This document shows positions 57,792 through 64,000 of a stretch of 64,000 nucleotides of DNA, in pieces (position 1 is the stretch's first letter; the number at the start of each line of letters is the position of its first letter). The DNA comes from Streptomyces venezuelae. Its GTDB lineage: Bacteria > Actinomycetota > Actinomycetes > Streptomycetales > Streptomycetaceae. Location: the NCBI RefSeq assembly GCF_008642315.1, contig NZ_CP029192.1, forward strand, positions 7,564,001 through 7,628,000, in the 5' to 3' direction. The translations under genes were made by a program, and so were the position numbers. The notes under the pieces are model-generated. The model was not told where the DNA came from. It saw only the letters and a program-made list of their open reading frames with translations, and did no database searches.

Positions 57792-59063
57792 ATGCGGCGT
57801 GGCATTGCGGCCACCGGGCTGATCGCGGCCCTGGCCCTGACAGCGGCAGCGTGCGGGGGCGACGACGAGGGCAGCGGCGGCAGCAAGGGCGGGAAGCTCT
57901 CCGGCACCGTCACCTTCTGGGACACCTCGAACGACGCCGAGAAGGGCGCGTACGAAAAGATCGCCAAGGGCTTCGAGAAGCTGCACCCGGACGTCGAGGT
58001 CGACTATGTGAACGTCCCGTTCGGCGAGGCCAACGCCAAGTTCAAGAACGCCGCGGGCGGCAACTCCGGCGCACCCGACGTGATGCGCACCGAGGTCGCC
58101 TGGACCCAGGACTTCGCCTCGCTCGGCTACCTCGCCCCGCTCGACGGCACCGTCGCGCTCGACAAGGCGGACGACTACCTCCCGCAGGCCGCCGCGAGCA
58201 CGAAGTTCAAGGGCAAGACGTACGCCGCCCCGCAGACCATCGACACCCTGGCGCTCTTCTACAACAAGAAGATGCTCAAGGACGCCGGCGTCGAGGTGCC
58301 GACCTCCTTCGACGAGGTCAAGTCCGCCGCGAAGAAGATCAGGTCGAAGTCCGGCAAGACCGGCCTCTACCTGCGCGGCGACGACCCGTACTACTACCTC
58401 CCGTACCTCTACGGAGAGGGCGGCGACCTCCTGGACACCAAGAACAAGAAGGTCACGGTCGACGAGCCCGAGGGCGCCGAGGCCTTCTCGGTGATGAAGG
58501 ACCTCGTCGACTCCAAGGCGGCGGTCACCGACGCGAGCGACGGCTACAACAACCAGCTCAACGCCTTCAAGGACGGCGACGTCGCCATGGCGCTCGACGG
58601 CCCGTGGTCCATCCAAGGAGCTTTGCAGGGCAAGGAGTTCAAGTCCGACAAGGGCAACCTCGGTGTCGCACCCGCCCCGGCGGGCAGCGCGCGCCAGGGC
58701 GCCCCGCAAGGCGGCTGGAACCTCGCCGCCTACGCCGGCTCCGGCAACCTCGACGCGTCGTACGAGTTCATCAAGTACATGAGCTCCGCCAAAGTGCAGC
58801 AGCAGACCACCGAGCAGCTCAGCCTGCTGCCGACCCGCACCTCCGTCTACGACGTGAAGTCCGTCAAGGACAACCAGATGGTGCAGTTCTTCAAGCCCGC
58901 CGTCGCCAAGTCCGTGCAGCGGCCGTGGATCCCGGAGGCCAACGCGCTCTTCGAGCCGATCCGTCTGCAACTGGAGAAGGTGCTCAGCGGCAAGTCCTCG
59001 CCCGAGAAGGGCGCCAAGGGCATCGGTGACGCCTACCGCAAGCTCCTCAAGGACTACAAGTAG
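57792..59063 (+). CDS. malE: Maltose/maltodextrin-binding lipoprotein
   Basis: A 423-residue solute-binding lipoprotein. ATG 57792 follows AAGGAG. The signal GIAATGLIAALALTAAAC ends in a lipobox Cys, then an Asp/Gly/Ser linker. The mature SBP_bac_1 domain: LSGTVTFWDTSNDAEKGAYE, GEANAKFKNAAGGNSGAPDV, TYAAPQTIDTLALFYNKKML, and DGDVAMALDGPWSIQGAL. Aromatic residues (Trp in TFWD, MALDGPW) fit sugar stacking. It delivers maltodextrins to MalFG. First gene of malEFG-aglA and the main regulated start. Confidence 0.93.
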   Translation: MRRGIAATGLIAALALTAAACGGDDEGSGGSKGGKLSGTVTFWDTSNDAEKGAYEKIAKGFEKLHPDVEVDYVNVPFGEANAKFKNAAGGNSGAPDVMRTEVAWTQDFASLGYLAPLDGTVALDKADDYLPQAAASTKFKGKTYAAPQTIDTLALFYNKKMLKDAGVEVPTSFDEVKSAAKKIRSKSGKTGLYLRGDDPYYYLPYLYGEGGDLLDTKNKKVTVDEPEGAEAFSVMKDLVDSKAAVTDASDGYNNQLNAFKDGDVAMALDGPWSIQGALQGKEFKSDKGNLGVAPAPAGSARQGAPQGGWNLAAYAGSGNLDASYEFIKYMSSAKVQQQTTEQLSLLPTRTSVYDVKSVKDNQMVQFFKPAVAKSVQRPWIPEANALFEPIRLQLEKVLSGKSSPEKGAKGIGDAYRKLLKDYK

Positions 59064-59086
59064 GAACAGGGAGGGCTGACCGACCC

Positions 59087-60097
59087 ATGGCTGTCGAGAC
59101 CGGCCGGTCGGTGGCGAAGGCCGCGGATGCCGAGGGCATCCGCGGCCGCGGCCACCGGCCCGGCAAGAAACCGGGGCGGCTGCGCAGGACGTTCGCGACT
59201 CACTGGTACGCGTGGGCCATGGTCGCCCCCGTGGTGACCGTGATCGGCGTGATCGTCGGCTACCCGCTGGTGCGCGGCATGTATCTGTCGACGACCAACG
59301 CCAACGAGGCGAACGTCGAGCGGCACATCGGCGTCAATGACATCCCCGCCACGTACGAGTCCGTCGGGCTCGACAACTATCGGGCGATCCTCTCCGACGG
59401 CGTCTTCTGGGACCGCCTCACCTGGACCGTGGTGTGGACCGTCTCCTGCGTCGCGCTGTCCTTCGCGCTCGGTCTCGCGCTCGCCACCATGCTCAACCGC
59501 AAGCTGGCGGGGCGCTCCTTCTACCGGATGGCGCTGATCCTGCCGTGGGCCGTGCCGGCCTTCGTCTCCGTCTTCACCTGGCGCCTGCTCTTCAACGAGA
59601 AGAAGGGCCTGCTGAACAAGCTTCTCGCGGGCGGCGGCATCGACGCGGTCCCGTGGCTCAACGACCCGACCTGGGCGAAGATCTCCGTGATCACCGTCAA
59701 CGTCTGGCTGGGCGTGCCGTTCATGCTGGTCGCCATGCTCGGCGGGCTCCAGTCCATACCGGGCGAGCTGTACGAGGCGGCCGAGATGGACGGCGCCAAC
59801 GCCTGGCAGCGCTTCCGCCACATCACCCTGCCGGGGCTGCGCACCGTGGCCAGCACGGTGATCCTGATCAGCGGCATCTGGACCTTCAACATGTTCCCGG
59901 TGATCTTCCTGCTCACCAGGGGAGGCCCGGGAGACGCCACCGAGATCCTGGTGACGTACGCCTACCGGCTCTCGTTCGTCGTCAGCCCACGCGACTTCGC
60001 GGGCTCCGCGGCCTGGGGCGTCCTCATCCTCGCCCTCCTGTCGATCATCGCGGTGGCCTACCGCCGCGCGCTCCGCAAGCAAGGAGAGGTGTGGTGA
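59087..60097 (+). CDS. malF: Maltose ABC transporter permease
   Basis: A 336-residue permease, ATG 59087 with GGGAGGG upstream. Six main helices, the first MVAPVVTVIGVIVGYPLVRG. The EAA loop that contacts the ATPase is YEAAEMDGANAWQRFRHITL with downstream LPG. A cytosolic basic head of about 40 residues precedes helix 1. It lacks the large periplasmic P2 loop of E. coli MalF, as usual in Gram-positive bacteria. Overlaps malG by 4 bp. Confidence 0.93.
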   Translation: MAVETGRSVAKAADAEGIRGRGHRPGKKPGRLRRTFATHWYAWAMVAPVVTVIGVIVGYPLVRGMYLSTTNANEANVERHIGVNDIPATYESVGLDNYRAILSDGVFWDRLTWTVVWTVSCVALSFALGLALATMLNRKLAGRSFYRMALILPWAVPAFVSVFTWRLLFNEKKGLLNKLLAGGGIDAVPWLNDPTWAKISVITVNVWLGVPFMLVAMLGGLQSIPGELYEAAEMDGANAWQRFRHITLPGLRTVASTVILISGIWTFNMFPVIFLLTRGGPGDATEILVTYAYRLSFVVSPRDFAGSAAWGVLILALLSIIAVAYRRALRKQGEVW

Positions 60098-60990
60098 CCA
60101 CCGTGGAAACGAAGGAGACCACCCCGGCGGAGCCCGCGTCGGCGAAGAAGCGCAGGCCCAGAGGGCGGGAGGAGCGCGGCCCGCTCGCCTCGGTCGCCCT
60201 GCACGTCACCCTGCTGCTCGCCAGTGCCGTCGCGGTCCTGCCGCCCCTGTGGCTCCTGGTCACGTCGTTCAAGCCGCAGAGCGAAGCGTTCTCCACCGAC
60301 CTGGTGAAGGACTTCACGTTCGGCAACTACGACCACGTCCTCAACGACACCGAGTTCCCGAACTGGCTCCTCAACTCCCTCTTCGTGGTGGGCCTGACCA
60401 CGGTGATCGGCGTCTTCATCTCGGCGACGACCGGGTACGCGGTGAGCCGCTTCAAGTTCCCCGGCATGCGGCCCCTGATGTGGCTCCTCCTCATCACCCA
60501 GATGTTCCCGGTCGCGGTGCTCATCGTGCCGCTGTACAACCTGCTCGCCAGTCTCGGACTGCTCAACCAGCCCGTCGGGCTCGTCGTCACGTATCTGACG
60601 ATCGCCGTGCCGTTCTGCGCCTGGATGATGAAGGGGTACTTCGACACCATCCCGGTCGAGATCGACGAGGCGGGACGGGTGGACGGACTCAACCCGTTCG
60701 GCACCTTCTGGCGGCTCATCGTGCCGCTCGCCAAGCCGGGCCTCGCCGTCACCGGGTTCTACAGCTTCATCACCGGCTGGGCCGAGGTCGCCTACGCGTC
60801 CGCCTTCATGACCGGCGAGGAGAACCTCACGCTCGCCGGCGGCCTGCAGACCTTCGTCAACCAGTACACCAGCGACTGGGGCTCGCTGACCGCGTCCGCG
60901 GTGATCGTCGCGGTGCCCGCCGCGGTGATCTTCGGCTTCGCCCAGCGCCACCTGGTCTCCGGTCTGACGGCGGGCGCGACGAAGTCCTGA
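60094..60990 (+). CDS. malG: Maltose ABC transporter permease
   Basis: A 298-residue permease. GTG 60094 overlaps the malF stop (GTGA) and AAGGAG lies upstream. Six helices; the EAA loop is IDEAGRVDGLNPFGTFWRLI followed by VPLAKPG. The end, WAEVAYASAFMTGEENLTLA, is typical of MalG. No ATPase gene follows; in Streptomyces a shared ATPase, MsiK, energises several sugar transporters, so its absence is expected. Confidence 0.93.
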   Translation: MTTVETKETTPAEPASAKKRRPRGREERGPLASVALHVTLLLASAVAVLPPLWLLVTSFKPQSEAFSTDLVKDFTFGNYDHVLNDTEFPNWLLNSLFVVGLTTVIGVFISATTGYAVSRFKFPGMRPLMWLLLITQMFPVAVLIVPLYNLLASLGLLNQPVGLVVTYLTIAVPFCAWMMKGYFDTIPVEIDEAGRVDGLNPFGTFWRLIVPLAKPGLAVTGFYSFITGWAEVAYASAFMTGEENLTLAGGLQTFVNQYTSDWGSLTASAVIVAVPAAVIFGFAQRHLVSGLTAGATKS

Positions 60991-61061
60991 GGCGTCCTGT
61001 TCCGAGGCGTCCCGCTCCACGGCGTCCCGCCGCTCCACCACACTCGATCCCCAGGGAAGAC

Positions 61062-62711
61062 ATGACCCAGCATCTCGCTGCCCCTGCCGCCCCCACCACC
61101 GAGACGCGCACGGACTGGTGGCGCGACGCGGTGATCTACCAGGTCTATCCGCGCAGCTTCGCCGACGGCAACGGCGACGGCATGGGAGACCTGGAGGGCA
61201 TCCGCAGCCGGCTGCCGTACCTCAGGGACCTCGGCGTCGACGCCGTCTGGCTCAGCCCCTTCTACGCCTCGCCGCAGGCCGACGCCGGTTACGACGTCGC
61301 CGACTACCGCGCCATCGACCCGATGTTCGGCAGCCTCCTCGACGCCGACGCGGTCATCCGCGACGCCCACGAGCTGGGCCTGCGCATCATCGTGGACCTG
61401 GTTCCGAACCACTCCTCCGACCGGCACGACTGGTTCCGCCGCGCGCTGGACGAGGGTCGGGGATCGCCGCTCCGCGAGCGCTACCACTTCCGCCCCGGCA
61501 AGGGCGCCGACGGCGAACTCCCGCCCAACGACTGGGAGTCCATCTTCGGCGGCCCCGCCTGGACTCGGGTGCCCGACGGCGAGTGGTACCTCCACCTCTT
61601 CGCGCCCGAACAGCCCGACTTCAACTGGGAACACCCCGCCGTCCAGGACGAGTTCCGCTCGATCCTGCGCTTCTGGCTCGACATGGGGGTCGACGGCTTC
61701 CGCGTCGACGTGGCCCACGGCCTGGTCAAGGAGGCCGGCCTCCCCGACATCGGTCACCACGACCAGCTCAAGCTGCTCGGCAACGACACCATGCCGTTCT
61801 TCGACCAGGACGGCGTGCACGCGATCTACCGCAGCTGGCGCACGGTGCTGGAGGAGTACGCGGGCGAGCGCATCCTCGTCGCCGAGGCGTGGACGCCGAC
61901 CGTCGAACGCTCCGCTCATTACGTGCGGCCCGACGAGATGCACCAGGCCTTCAACTTCCAGTACCTGGGCACCTCTTGGGAAGCGGCCGAACTGCGCGAG
62001 GTCATCGACGCGTCGCTGGCCGCGATGGAACCCGTGGGCGCCCCCGCCACCTGGGTGCTCTCGAACCACGACGTGACCCGGCACGCCACCCGCCTCGCCA
62101 ACCCGCCGGGCCTCGGCACCCAGCTGCGCACCGCGGGCGACCGCGAGCTGGGTCTGCGCCGCGCCCGCGCGGCGACCCTGCTGATGCTGGCGCTGCCCGG
62201 CTCCGCGTACCTGTACCAGGGTGAGGAGCTCGGCCTGCCCGACGTCACCGACCTGCCCGACGAGGTGCGCCAGGACCCGTCGTTCATCCGCGCCGAGGGG
62301 CAGGACGGCTTCCGGGACGGCTGCCGGGTGCCCATCCCGTGGACCAAGGACGGCTCTTCGTACGGCTTCGGTTCGGGCGGCAGCTGGCTGCCGCAGCCCG
62401 TGGGGTGGGGCGAGCTGAGCGTGCAGGCGCAGACGGGCGACCCCGGCTCGACCCTGGAGCTGTACCGCAGCGCCCTCGCCGTGCGCCGCGCGGAGCCGGG
62501 GCTCGGCGCGGGCGGCGCCGTCGAGTGGCGCGACGCCCCAGAGGGCGTGCTCGTCTTCGCCCGCGACGGCTTCGTGTGCACCGTGAACACCACCGCTGAG
62601 ACAGTCGGTGTCCCGGCTCCCGGCCGTGTCCTGCTCGGCAGCGAGGAGGCGGAGATCGCGGACGGGGTCGTGCACCTGCCCGCCGACACCACCGTCTGGT
62701 GGGCAGTGTGA
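61062..62711 (+). CDS. aglA: Alpha-glucosidase, GH13
   Basis: A 549-residue cytosolic enzyme that hydrolyses imported maltose and maltodextrins to glucose. ATG 61062, weak AGGGAAG upstream. GH13 regions: DAVWLSPFYASPQADAGYDV, region I VDLVPNHSS, region II DGFRVDVAHG (nucleophile Asp), region III LVAEAWT (acid Glu), region IV SNHDVTRH (stabiliser Asp). The start DWWRDAVIYQVYPRSFADGN is typical of GH13 subfamily 30-like glucosidases. No signal peptide. It follows malG by 71 bp containing three GGCGTCC copies, and is coupled to the second LacI gene by a GTGA overlap. Confidence 0.93.
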   Translation: MTQHLAAPAAPTTETRTDWWRDAVIYQVYPRSFADGNGDGMGDLEGIRSRLPYLRDLGVDAVWLSPFYASPQADAGYDVADYRAIDPMFGSLLDADAVIRDAHELGLRIIVDLVPNHSSDRHDWFRRALDEGRGSPLRERYHFRPGKGADGELPPNDWESIFGGPAWTRVPDGEWYLHLFAPEQPDFNWEHPAVQDEFRSILRFWLDMGVDGFRVDVAHGLVKEAGLPDIGHHDQLKLLGNDTMPFFDQDGVHAIYRSWRTVLEEYAGERILVAEAWTPTVERSAHYVRPDEMHQAFNFQYLGTSWEAAELREVIDASLAAMEPVGAPATWVLSNHDVTRHATRLANPPGLGTQLRTAGDRELGLRRARAATLLMLALPGSAYLYQGEELGLPDVTDLPDEVRQDPSFIRAEGQDGFRDGCRVPIPWTKDGSSYGFGSGGSWLPQPVGWGELSVQAQTGDPGSTLELYRSALAVRRAEPGLGAGGAVEWRDAPEGVLVFARDGFVCTVNTTAETVGVPAPGRVLLGSEEAEIADGVVHLPADTTVWWAV

Positions 62712-63763
62712 CGCTGCCCTCCGCGCCGCGGGACGCCCACCGGGGCGCCCCGCGGCTCCTGGACATCGCGGCGCAGGCCGGCGTCAGCGAGGCCACGGCG
62801 AGCCGGGTCCTGAACGGCAGGGCGGGGGTCGCGACCGGCACGAGACGCCGGGTCCTCGCCGCCCTGGACGTCCTCGGCTACGAACGGCCCACCCGGCTGA
62901 AACGACGCAGCGCCGGACTCGTCGGTCTGGTCATCCCCGAGCTGACCAACCCGATATTCCCCGCCTTCGCGCAGGTCATCGAGCAGGTCCTCGCCGGGCA
63001 CGGCTACACCCCGATGCTCTGTACGCAGATGCCCGGCGGTGCCACCGAGGACGAGCTCGTCGAGCAGTTGGAGGACCGCGGTGTCAGCGGCATCATCTTC
63101 CTGTCGGGCCTGCACGCCGACATGACGGCCGACACCGCGCGCTACCGCGAACTGGCGCACCGCAAAGTGCCGTTCGTCCTCATCAACGGATACAACGAGG
63201 ACATCCCGGTCTCCTTCGTCTCGCCCGACGACCGCTCCGCGGTGCGCATGGCCGTACGCCACCTCGTCGACCTGGGTCACGAGCGGATCGGCCTGGCCGT
63301 CGGACCGACCCGGTACGTGCCCTCGCGCCGCAAGGCGGAGGGGTTCGTCGCGGCCCTGCACGGCATGCTCGGTCTGCCGCGGGCGGAGGCCGAACGCCTC
63401 GTGCAGCGCACGCTGTTCACGGTCGAGGGCGGGCAGGCCGCCGCCGGTGCCCTCCTCGACCTCGGGTGCACGGCGATGGTGTGCGGCAGCGACCTGATGG
63501 CGCTCGGCGCCGTCAGGACCGTGCGCGAACGCGGCCTCACCGTGCCCGGCGACGTCTCCGTGGTCGGCTTCGACGACTCCCAGCTCATCGCCTTCACCGA
63601 TCCGCCGCTGACCACCGTGCGCCAGCCGGTGCAGGCGATGGCGACCGCCGCGGTGGGCGCGCTCCTGGAGGAGATCGACGGAAATCCCGTGCAGCGCACG
63701 GAGTTCGTGTTCCAGCCGGAGCTCGTCGTGCGCGGGTCCACCGGGGTGTGCCCAGAGGGTTGA
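62708..63763 (+). CDS. Second MalR-like LacI regulator
   Basis: A 351-residue LacI regulator whose GTG 62708 overlaps the aglA stop, so it is translated with the maltose operon. The DNA-binding head LDIAAQAGVSEATASRVLNG and core TNPIFPAFAQVIEQVLAGHG, GVSGIIFLSGLHADMTADTA and VGFDDSQLIAFTDPPLTTVR match MalR (56413-57432) through most of its length, so the two are clear paralogues. The recognition helix is almost identical (SEATxSRVLN), predicting overlapping operators. It may control the downstream secreted amylase-type gene or fine-tune the whole regulon. Confidence 0.9.
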   Translation: MTLPSAPRDAHRGAPRLLDIAAQAGVSEATASRVLNGRAGVATGTRRRVLAALDVLGYERPTRLKRRSAGLVGLVIPELTNPIFPAFAQVIEQVLAGHGYTPMLCTQMPGGATEDELVEQLEDRGVSGIIFLSGLHADMTADTARYRELAHRKVPFVLINGYNEDIPVSFVSPDDRSAVRMAVRHLVDLGHERIGLAVGPTRYVPSRRKAEGFVAALHGMLGLPRAEAERLVQRTLFTVEGGQAAAGALLDLGCTAMVCGSDLMALGAVRTVRERGLTVPGDVSVVGFDDSQLIAFTDPPLTTVRQPVQAMATAAVGALLEEIDGNPVQRTEFVFQPELVVRGSTGVCPEG

Positions 63764-63832
63764 CCCCGTGCGGGGGGCGTCCTACGGTCCAACCCGCAAC
63801 AACTTGTGCTGACTTGCTGCAAGTACTTGCTG
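63760..63832 (+). promoter_or_regulatory. Promoter and MalR-type box before the secreted gene
   Basis: TTGACC (63760-63765) and TACGGT (63783-63788) have a 17-bp spacer. CTTGCTGCAAG (63813-63823), a perfect odd palindrome, and CTTGCTG (63826-63832) lie about 20-35 bp downstream of the expected start, where a bound LacI protein would block elongation. The boxes match those before malE. Confidence 0.7.
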
Positions 63833-63897
63833 AGGGCTGGCTTGTCGAAGGAAGCACTCGCTGAAGGTTGGTTCTCCCCACGCGCAGGAGGTTCCCC

Positions 63898-64000
63898 ATG
63901 ACCGCCCGGACCACGCAGAGCCGCAGAGCCACCGCGACCACGCTCGCCCTGATGGTGGGTGTCGCGGGCAGTGTCGTCGCCGGGGCCCCCGCGTCCCAGG
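63898..64000 (+). CDS. Secreted enzyme, N-terminal part (probable amylase or pullulanase)
   Basis: Only the first 34 codons are in the window. ATG 63898 follows GGAGG by 7 nt. The residues, MTARTTQSRRATATTLALMV then GVAGSVVAGAPASQ, form a signal peptide with a basic head and hydrophobic core. No catalytic domain is visible. Position after the maltose operon, and MalR-type boxes in the promoter, suggest a starch-degrading exoenzyme, as in other Streptomyces where amylase or pullulanase genes adjoin aglA. The enzyme call is inference from context. Confidence 0.55.
   Translation, partial: MTARTTQSRRATATTLALMVGVAGSVVAGAPASQ

Noticed and set aside
60990..61062. Three GGCGTCC copies before aglA as operators
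   Set aside because: They are short, GC-only, irregularly placed and unlike the CTTGCAG boxes; probably minor duplication in a short spacer.
60792..62675. Long reverse frame opposite aglA
   Set aside because: The forward frame has all four GH13 regions; the reverse product lacks any motif.

Overview
The window is high-GC actinobacterial DNA and almost certainly Streptomyces. Third codon positions are nearly always G or C. GTG and TTG starts, leaderless genes and GGAGG-type ribosome binding sites are common. It carries the malR-malEFG-aglA maltose locus without its own ATPase gene, a divergent EF-Tu gene (tuf3 type), Tat and lipoprotein export signals, and exactly one recognised gene with a rare TTA codon. 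No rRNA, tRNA, CRISPR array, prophage or intact insertion sequence was seen. It reads as chromosomal arm or core-edge DNA rather than a mobile island.

Layout. 1-7.3 kb: truncated NmrA-like gene divergent from a LysR regulator, a POT peptide transporter, a stand-alone receiver protein, a PadR regulator with a Gly/His-rich head, an SRPBCC protein, and a PrmC/HemK-like methyltransferase preceded by a candidate ATT-initiated leader peptide with mutually exclusive hairpins. 7.3-17.8 kb: three EamA exporters, MocR and LysR regulators, two PNPOx-fold proteins, a divergent isochorismatase-fold protein, a Rieske lipoprotein, and a HipA-like kinase coupled to DUF3037. 17.8-26.9 kb: a two-gene SDR operon, an orphan peptide-binding lipoprotein, uracil-DNA glycosylase, a deletion scar joining two broken genes (DUF3224 and a WYL regulator), and a TetR/FAD-monooxygenase pair with mirror-image operators. 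26.8-36.8 kb: apolipoprotein N-acyltransferase, small stress or enzyme genes, UppP, TVP38, an AlkD-like protein, a TetR/amidase pair and tuf3. 36.8-43 kb: a spermidine-synthase-like protein, an MFS carrier, three tandem paralogous membrane-anchored proteins with a DxDxDG loop, and a thioesterase. 43-50.6 kb: GH3 glucosidase plus carboxylesterase operon, DedA, gamma-carbonic anhydrase, an acetyltransferase and a fourth EamA exporter. 50.6-56.4 kb: XRE-cupin regulator, CoA transferase, an unusual fusion of a UPF0114/YqhA membrane domain with an IstB-type ATPase, an ornithine-lipid-like acyltransferase pair and a STAS protein. 56.4-64 kb: MalR, MalE, MalF, MalG, alpha-glucosidase, a second MalR-like regulator, and the start of a secreted protein that is probably an amylase or pullulanase.

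How it works together. The right end is a coherent system for taking up and hydrolysing maltodextrins. A secreted enzyme would cut starch, MalE/F/G would import the products (the ATPase is expected to be a shared MsiK encoded elsewhere), and AglA would release glucose. Two paralogous LacI regulators and CTTGCAG-type boxes would control it. Elsewhere most units are one or two genes, often with a local regulator divergent from its probable target and a visible palindromic operator between them. The least ordinary items are the UPF0114-IstB fusion, the leader/attenuator before the PrmC-like gene, the three-paralog array, and the two-gene deletion scar.
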